Source: Carnobacterium_B sp040274945
Lineage (GTDB): Bacteria; Bacillota; Bacilli; Lactobacillales; Carnobacteriaceae
Direction: 5' to 3'
Assembly (NCBI RefSeq): GCF_040274945.1
Contig: NZ_JBEMAR010000011.1
Span: forward strand, 1-64,000
DNA: 64,000 nt
Shown: piece after piece, positions 59,339 through 64,000 of the stretch
How positions within the stretch are numbered: position 1 is the stretch's first letter
Layout: the number at the start of each line of letters is the position of its first letter
Program-made: the position numbers and the translations under genes
Notes under the pieces: model-generated
What the model saw: only the letters and a program-made list of their open reading frames with translations
What the model was told of the DNA's origin: nothing
The model's database searches: none

Positions 59339-59391
59339 CAAAAAGGAAGGACTTCAAAAAGGAACATCTTTTGAAGCTCCTTCTTTTTTGT
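59339..59391 (+). terminator. tig terminator
   Basis: AAAAAGGAAGgaCTTCAAAA / TTTTGAAGctCCTTCTTTTTT with a nine-base loop. Confidence 0.9.
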
Positions 59392-59533
59392 CTGAAAGAG
59401 AAACAGTTTAAATCCTAGCATTAAAGGTAATATTATGCTATGCTATTTAAGATTTGAACGATTCTCATTGTAATATGAGTGACAAATCTGCTACTATTAT
59501 AAGTGGTATGAATGAGAATAGAGGTGGACACGA

Positions 59534-60781
59534 ATGTTTAATGATGAAGAAGCAAAAGGACCTGTGAGCTGCTCATTTTGTGGCAAATCACAAGACCAAG
59601 TAAAAAAAATTGTTGCTGGTCCAGGTGTATATATTTGTAACGAGTGCATTGATTTGTGTAAAGAAATTATTGACGAAGAATTCAATGATGCAGGCTATGG
59701 TGAGTTTTTAGAAGTGCCTAAACCTCATGAAATCAGAGGAATATTAAATGATTATGTTATTGGTCAAGAACAAGCGAAAAAATCGCTATCTGTAGCAGTA
59801 TACAATCATTATAAACGTGTAAATCAAATGGGTGGCGAAGAAAAAGACGGCATCGAATTGCAAAAAAGTAATATTTGCTTGATTGGACCAACTGGTTCTG
59901 GGAAAACTTTCCTTGCTCAAAGTTTGGCTCGTATTTTAAATGTTCCGTTTGCAATAGCAGATGCTACAAGTTTAACAGAAGCTGGCTACGTTGGAGAAGA
60001 TGTTGAAAATATTCTTCTAAAATTAATGCAAGCAGCTGATTATGATGTAGAACGAGCTCAAAAAGGAATTATTTATATTGACGAAATTGATAAAATTGCG
60101 CGTAAAGGCGAAAATGTATCAATAACACGTGATGTAAGTGGAGAAGGTGTACAACAAGCCTTGCTTAAAATCTTAGAAGGAACTGTAGCTAATGTTCCTC
60201 CACAAGGTGGAAGAAAACACCCTCATCAAGAGTTTATTCAATTAGATACAAGCAATATCTTGTTTATTGTAGGTGGAGCTTTTGATGGAATCGAAACGAT
60301 CGTTAAAAATCGTATGGGAGAAAAAGTGATTGGTTTTGGTTCTGCTAAGAAAAAATTAGATGAAAGCCAAAGCGTTATGCAACAAATTATCCCAGAAGAT
60401 TTACTGAAATTTGGTTTGATTCCAGAATTTATCGGACGTTTGCCAGTAATGGCTGCGTTAGAAAAATTGACTGAAGATGATTTGGTTCATATTTTAACAA
60501 AACCAAAAAATGCTCTTGTAAAACAATACAAGAAGTTGTTAGCTTTGGATGAAGTTGAACTGGAATTTGAAGATGATTCTTTAATAGAAATCGCTAAAAA
60601 AGCTATTGAGCGCAATACTGGTGCTCGTGGTTTACGTTCGATCATTGAATCAATCATGCTAGAAATTATGTTTGACTTACCAAGTCGTCCAGAAATTGTG
60701 AAATGCGTGATTACAAAAGATACAGTAAGTGGTTCAGGAAATCCTGATTTCTTTGATATCGAAGGCAAAAAAATCAGCTGA
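59534..60781 (+). CDS. clpX: ATP-dependent Clp protease ATP-binding subunit ClpX
   Basis: AAA+ unfoldase that feeds ClpP. The 415 residues have the N-terminal zinc-binding domain (CSFCGKSQDQVKKI ... CNECIDLC), Walker A GPTGSGKTFLAQ (near 115), pore loop GYVGED, Walker B IIYIDEIDKIA, the ClpP-binding IGF loop (KVIGFGSA), sensor FIPEFIGRLP and GARGLRSI. ATG after AGAGGTGG. No CtsR box seen upstream. ysxC follows after a terminator. Confidence 0.97.
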   Translation: MFNDEEAKGPVSCSFCGKSQDQVKKIVAGPGVYICNECIDLCKEIIDEEFNDAGYGEFLEVPKPHEIRGILNDYVIGQEQAKKSLSVAVYNHYKRVNQMGGEEKDGIELQKSNICLIGPTGSGKTFLAQSLARILNVPFAIADATSLTEAGYVGEDVENILLKLMQAADYDVERAQKGIIYIDEIDKIARKGENVSITRDVSGEGVQQALLKILEGTVANVPPQGGRKHPHQEFIQLDTSNILFIVGGAFDGIETIVKNRMGEKVIGFGSAKKKLDESQSVMQQIIPEDLLKFGLIPEFIGRLPVMAALEKLTEDDLVHILTKPKNALVKQYKKLLALDEVELEFEDDSLIEIAKKAIERNTGARGLRSIIESIMLEIMFDLPSRPEIVKCVITKDTVSGSGNPDFFDIEGKKIS

Positions 60782-60819
60782 TTTTAATTAAAAAGTTAGC
60801 ATGAATCAGCTAAAAATCA

Positions 60820-60862
60820 TAGACGAAGTTGGGCATCGGTCCTAGCTTCGTTTATTTTTTTT
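60820..60862 (+). terminator. clpX terminator
   Basis: An imperfect stem, ACGAAGtTgGG / tCcTaGCTTCGT, followed by a T-rich tract. Confidence 0.7.
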
Positions 60863-60997
60863 AATTTGTGCTTCATTTTATGAATACCATTAGACTCTAT
60901 AGATAAAGTCGAGCAGGATTCAAATTTGGAATGTCATTGAGTGCTTTAATATGTTAGAATGGTAAAAGAATTTATAATTAGAGATGGAGATTAAATC

Positions 60998-61585
60998 ATG
61001 AAAGTAAATAAAGCTGATATTGTCATAAGTGCGGTTTCGCCTGCTCAATATCCAAATACTGGACTACCTGAGATTGCTTTAGCTGGACGTTCAAATGTTG
61101 GGAAATCATCTTTTATCAATACAATGATTAACCGAAATGGTTTGGCTAGAACTTCAGGAAAACCCGGAAAAACGCAAACACTTAATTACTACATAATAGA
61201 AGATACTTTCTATTTTGTTGACGTTCCAGGATATGGGTATGCTAAGGTGTCTAAAACTGAACGTGCCAAATGGGGACAAATGCTAGAAACTTATTTTACT
61301 CAAAGAGACACATTAAAAGCAGCTCTCTCTGTCGTAGATTTAAGACACCCGCCAACAGAAGATGATGTACAAATGTACGAGTTTTTAAAATATCATTCTA
61401 TTCCTGTGATTGTAATTGCTACAAAAGCCGATAAGATTCCAAGAAGCAAATGGAACAAACACATTAAAATTGTTAAAGATAAATTGAACTTAAGAGAAGA
61501 AGATGCATTCGTTCTTTTTTCATCTGAAACTGGAGAAGGAAAAGATAAAGCTTGGAGTTTAATTGAAAGTTACATTAAAAAATAA
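60998..61585 (+). CDS. ysxC: Ribosome biogenesis GTPase YsxC/EngB
   Basis: Essential GTPase for late 50S subunit assembly. The 195 residues have G1 GRSNVGKSSFINT, G2/G3 KTQTLNYY and DVPGYGYAK, and G4 TKADK. The ATG follows GATGGAG. In Bacillus it sits between lonA and hemA; here clpX precedes it and hemA follows, a comparable setting. Confidence 0.97.
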   Translation: MKVNKADIVISAVSPAQYPNTGLPEIALAGRSNVGKSSFINTMINRNGLARTSGKPGKTQTLNYYIIEDTFYFVDVPGYGYAKVSKTERAKWGQMLETYFTQRDTLKAALSVVDLRHPPTEDDVQMYEFLKYHSIPVIVIATKADKIPRSKWNKHIKIVKDKLNLREEDAFVLFSSETGEGKDKAWSLIESYIKK

Positions 61586-61710
61586 CTTTTTTACCGATAC
61601 AAATTAAACATAGTTGATATGTGAACCATGGAAAGGGTAGAAAGGTAGTTTAATTCTATCTTTTCTATTTATTATCAGTTAGAACGATGAAGAATAAGAG
61701 GATGGTACTA

Positions 61711-63114
61711 TTGAAAATCTTATTATATGGGGTTAGTCATAAAACAACGCCGATAGAAATTAGAGAACATTACACAATCGAAGAAAACAGAATACCGGAG
61801 CAACTTGCTGAAGTACTTTCTTTTCCAGGAGTTAAAGAGGCTGTTATTCTTTCAACGTGCAATCGAACAGAATATTATCTTTACATTGATCAAAATGAAT
61901 TTATGCATGGGGATATGCTTCGTTATCTTTCAAATCATACAGGGTATGAAATATCTGAAGTCATTTCAACAAGTTATGGAAAATCAAATTTAGATGCTGC
62001 AAATCATCTTTTTAAAGTAGCTACAGGTCTTGATTCATTGATCATTGGAGAGACTCAAATACTTAGTCAAGTAAAACAAGCTCTTGCAATAGCTATTGAA
62101 CAGAAGACATCTGGCCCAGTTTTAAATTCTTTATTTCACAAGTCTATTTCTTTTTCAAAAAAAATGCATACTAAAACAAAATTAGATCATTTATCGTATA
62201 ATCCAGGTTCAGCTGCTGTTAAACTCTTTAAAGAAGAGTGGGAAAGTATAAATGACAAACGTTTTCTTTTAATTGGATCAGGAAAAATGATTCGATTAGC
62301 GGCAAAAACATTATTTTATCAAGGTGCTACTCATATAACGCTCACTGGTCGTAATGAACAAAAAGTGAATGATCTAGCCAACGAAATGAATGTATGGGCT
62401 AAAATGAAACGTCATACAGGTATGTTAAACCGCTGCTTCTTTACTGCCGATTTTAACCATCTTCCTATGTCACTAGCGGCTGCGGATGGAGTTATCGTGG
62501 CCACCAAAGCGCAGCATTATCTAGTAACAGAAAAAACAATTGAAGAAATGGCTACGATTCGCGTCACTAAGAAAAAGCAACTCTTCATGGATTTAGCTGT
62601 TCCACGAAATATCGAACCTAGTCTTCAATATATTGAAGGAATTCAAGTTCTTGATATGGATCAGATTAGTTTTCGTTTAGATGAAGTCGATTTAGACAAA
62701 GATAAAATCGTAAAAAAAATTACAGCTGATTTGAATGAAGAAGTAACGGAATTTGATCACTGGTATCAAGAAAGGCAAGCTGTTCCCTATTTACAGGAAC
62801 TTCATGATCAGGCGGTAGAGCTAAAAGAAAAAACACTTTCCAGCTTAGAACGAAAACTGCCTGAATTGACAGAGCACCAGATGCTTCTAATTGATAAGCA
62901 TGTCCAAAGTATCATTAATCAAATGAAACGAAAACCTATTGAGTCATTAAAAGATTTAGCTCGAAAAAAATCGTCAAAAGATTCTAAGAAAGAATTGAAT
63001 TTTTTTGCTAAAGCCTTAGGTTTCTCGGTTGAATCTGACAGGACAGAACGATTAACTGAAGTTCTTGCTGTAGAAAGTGAGGAGAGCAGTGTTGAGAATA
63101 ACGAAACGATCTGA
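61711..63114 (+). CDS. hemA: Glutamyl-tRNA reductase
   Basis: First step of the C5 route to tetrapyrroles: glutamyl-tRNA to glutamate 1-semialdehyde. The 467 residues have the catalytic Cys in ILSTCNRTEYY (near 50), GETQILSQVKQAL, an NADPH-binding domain (LLIGSGKMIRLAAKTL), and a C-terminal dimerisation domain. TTG 61711 is chosen: AAGAGG lies nine bases upstream and MKILLYGVSHKTTPIEIRE matches HemA N-termini. An ATG at 61702 is too close to that ribosome site and another at 61687 lacks one. Its end overlaps hemL by 23 bases. Confidence 0.95.
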   Translation: MKILLYGVSHKTTPIEIREHYTIEENRIPEQLAEVLSFPGVKEAVILSTCNRTEYYLYIDQNEFMHGDMLRYLSNHTGYEISEVISTSYGKSNLDAANHLFKVATGLDSLIIGETQILSQVKQALAIAIEQKTSGPVLNSLFHKSISFSKKMHTKTKLDHLSYNPGSAAVKLFKEEWESINDKRFLLIGSGKMIRLAAKTLFYQGATHITLTGRNEQKVNDLANEMNVWAKMKRHTGMLNRCFFTADFNHLPMSLAAADGVIVATKAQHYLVTEKTIEEMATIRVTKKKQLFMDLAVPRNIEPSLQYIEGIQVLDMDQISFRLDEVDLDKDKIVKKITADLNEEVTEFDHWYQERQAVPYLQELHDQAVELKEKTLSSLERKLPELTEHQMLLIDKHVQSIINQMKRKPIESLKDLARKKSSKDSKKELNFFAKALGFSVESDRTERLTEVLAVESEESSVENNETI

Positions 63115-64000
63115 GGAAGCTTTTGAGAAAGCGATCCATCTAATGCCCGGAGGAGTTAATAGCCCTGTAAGAGCATTTAAATCGGTTGACGTTCCTCCTG
63201 TATTTATTCAAAAAGGTAAGGGCAGTCATGTTTATGATATAGATGGCAATGAATACATTGATTATGTATTGGGATGGGGTCCTCTGATCCTTGGCCATGC
63301 AAATGATCAAGTAATAAATGACATTCAACACACGGCAAGTTTTGGAACTAGTTTTGGGATGCCAACTCTCTTAGAAAATCAATTAGCTGAATTGGTTATC
63401 CAACGTGTACCTTCCGTAGAAATGGTTCGTTTTGTAAACTCGGGCACAGAAGCGACAATGAGTGCGTTACGTTTAGCAAGGGGTTTTACAAGTAGAGATA
63501 AAATAGTCAAACTAGAAGGAAGTTATCATGGTCATGATGATGCTCTATTAGTAAAAGTAGGTTCTGGAGTTGCGACGCTAGGATTGCCAGATTCACCCGG
63601 AGTTCCAAAAAGTACAACATCAAACACTTTAGTTGCCCCCTATAACGATTTAGAAGCGATTAAAGCGTTGTTCCAAACTTATCCAGGAGAGATTGCAGCT
63701 GTGATCGTTGAACCTGTAGCAGGAAATATGGGCGTTATTCCACCCTTAAAGGGGTTTTTAGAAGGATTGCGTACACTTACAAAAGATGATGGTGCATTAT
63801 TAATCTTTGATGAAGTAATGAGCGGATTCAGAGTAGGCTACCATAGTGCTCAGGGATACTATAATGTATTGCCAGATTTAACTTGTTTAGGAAAAGTGAT
63901 TGGTGGTGGTGTACCTGTAGGAGCATATGGTGGAAGAAAAGACATCATGGAACATATTGCTCCAGCAGGTAGCGTCTATCAAGCGGGTACCTTATCTGGA
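63092..64000 (+). CDS. hemL: Glutamate-1-semialdehyde 2,1-aminomutase (partial, cut by window end)
   Basis: Converts glutamate 1-semialdehyde to 5-aminolevulinate with PMP/PLP. 303 codons are visible and open to the window end; the family has about 425-430. Start: TTG 63092 with GAGGAG six bases upstream, inside the end of hemA. The N-terminus reads RSEEAFEKAIHLMPGGVNSP. Also visible are SYHGHDD, NSGTEATMSALRLARGFT, the PLP-binding EVMSGFRVG, and the Lys in LGKVIGGGVPVGAYGG. hemX, hemC, hemD and hemB are not between hemA and hemL as in Bacillus. Confidence 0.95.
   Translation, partial: MRITKRSEEAFEKAIHLMPGGVNSPVRAFKSVDVPPVFIQKGKGSHVYDIDGNEYIDYVLGWGPLILGHANDQVINDIQHTASFGTSFGMPTLLENQLAELVIQRVPSVEMVRFVNSGTEATMSALRLARGFTSRDKIVKLEGSYHGHDDALLVKVGSGVATLGLPDSPGVPKSTTSNTLVAPYNDLEAIKALFQTYPGEIAAVIVEPVAGNMGVIPPLKGFLEGLRTLTKDDGALLIFDEVMSGFRVGYHSAQGYYNVLPDLTCLGKVIGGGVPVGAYGGRKDIMEHIAPAGSVYQAGTLSG

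Noticed and set aside
61640..61675. AGAAAGgTAG / CTAtCTTTTCT hairpin before hemA as the ysxC terminator
   Set aside because: The stem is weak and interrupted and the T-tract is short. Read-through from ysxC to hemA is equally likely, so I left it out of the feature list.
63140..63331. Minus-strand 63-codon frame near the window end
   Set aside because: It is antisense to hemL, which has clear aminotransferase motifs in the plus frame.
1..64000. CRISPR arrays, insertion sequences, rRNA genes and replication origins
   Set aside because: I looked for direct repeats with spacers, transposase motifs, rRNA segments and DnaA-box clusters and saw none.

Overview
The window is AT-rich, densely coded chromosomal DNA of a low-GC Gram-positive bacterium, most likely a lactic acid bacterium of the Carnobacteriaceae/Enterococcaceae type (Carnobacterium is my best guess, from gene order and protein resemblance, not from a search). 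Evidence: a T-box argS, a FabT-headed type II fatty-acid operon with FabK, Mn superoxide dismutase, class Ib NrdHIEF, a streptococcal-type PBP2b, CcpA-like cre sites, and Bacillus-like blocks (rhomboid-yqgQ-glcK; miaA-hflX-ynbB-glnR-glnA; clpX-ysxC-hemA). I see no transposase, prophage, CRISPR array or rRNA; there is one tRNA.

Layout. 1-5.2 kb: argS (minus) with T-box leader, divergent argR, a phosphohexose mutase and an aldo/keto reductase. 5.2-13.1 kb: zwf, a Kup potassium transporter behind what reads as a yybP-ykoY (manganese) riboswitch, a CshB-type helicase, a DUF1189 protein, sodA and a YflT stress protein. 13.2-24.8 kb: a translationally coupled YfhO/pentapeptide pair, pbp2b, an MltG-like protein without catalytic domain, rpmG, rhomboid-yqgQ-glcK, a lipoprotein and a Cys-less rhodanese. 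24.9-33.5 kb: a small HTH protein, a glycerophosphodiesterase, miaA, hflX, ynbB and two complete consecutive glnR-glnA units. 33.5-38.4 kb: a PH-domain protein, tRNA-Arg(UCU) and nrdHIEF behind two NrdR-like boxes. 38.4-44.1 kb: a 220-bp inverted-repeat-bounded intergenic element, a DUF975 membrane protein, two lipoproteins built from one repeated domain, a CDP-alcohol phosphatidyltransferase, a CBS protein and an FMN reductase. 44.1-45.1 kb: about 1 kb without protein genes holding two tandem, independently promoted, terminator-ended structured RNA candidates, each with a cre-like site at its promoter, then a perfect 26-bp palindrome and an MhqR-like regulator with its own operator. 46.3-56.3 kb: fabT-fabH-acpP-fabK-fabD-fabG-fabF-accB-fabZ-accC-accD-accA. 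56.3-64 kb: two uncharacterised proteins, tig, clpX, ysxC, hemA and the start of hemL, cut by the window end.

Most of the window is housekeeping: nitrogen assimilation, membrane lipid and wall synthesis, dNTP supply and proteostasis. A manganese theme runs through it (Mn-SOD, Mn/Fe class Ib RNR, a Mn-type riboswitch). The most unusual items are the Mn-type riboswitch placed in front of a potassium transporter, the paired cre-associated RNA candidates, and the duplicated glnRA units with different operator geometry.
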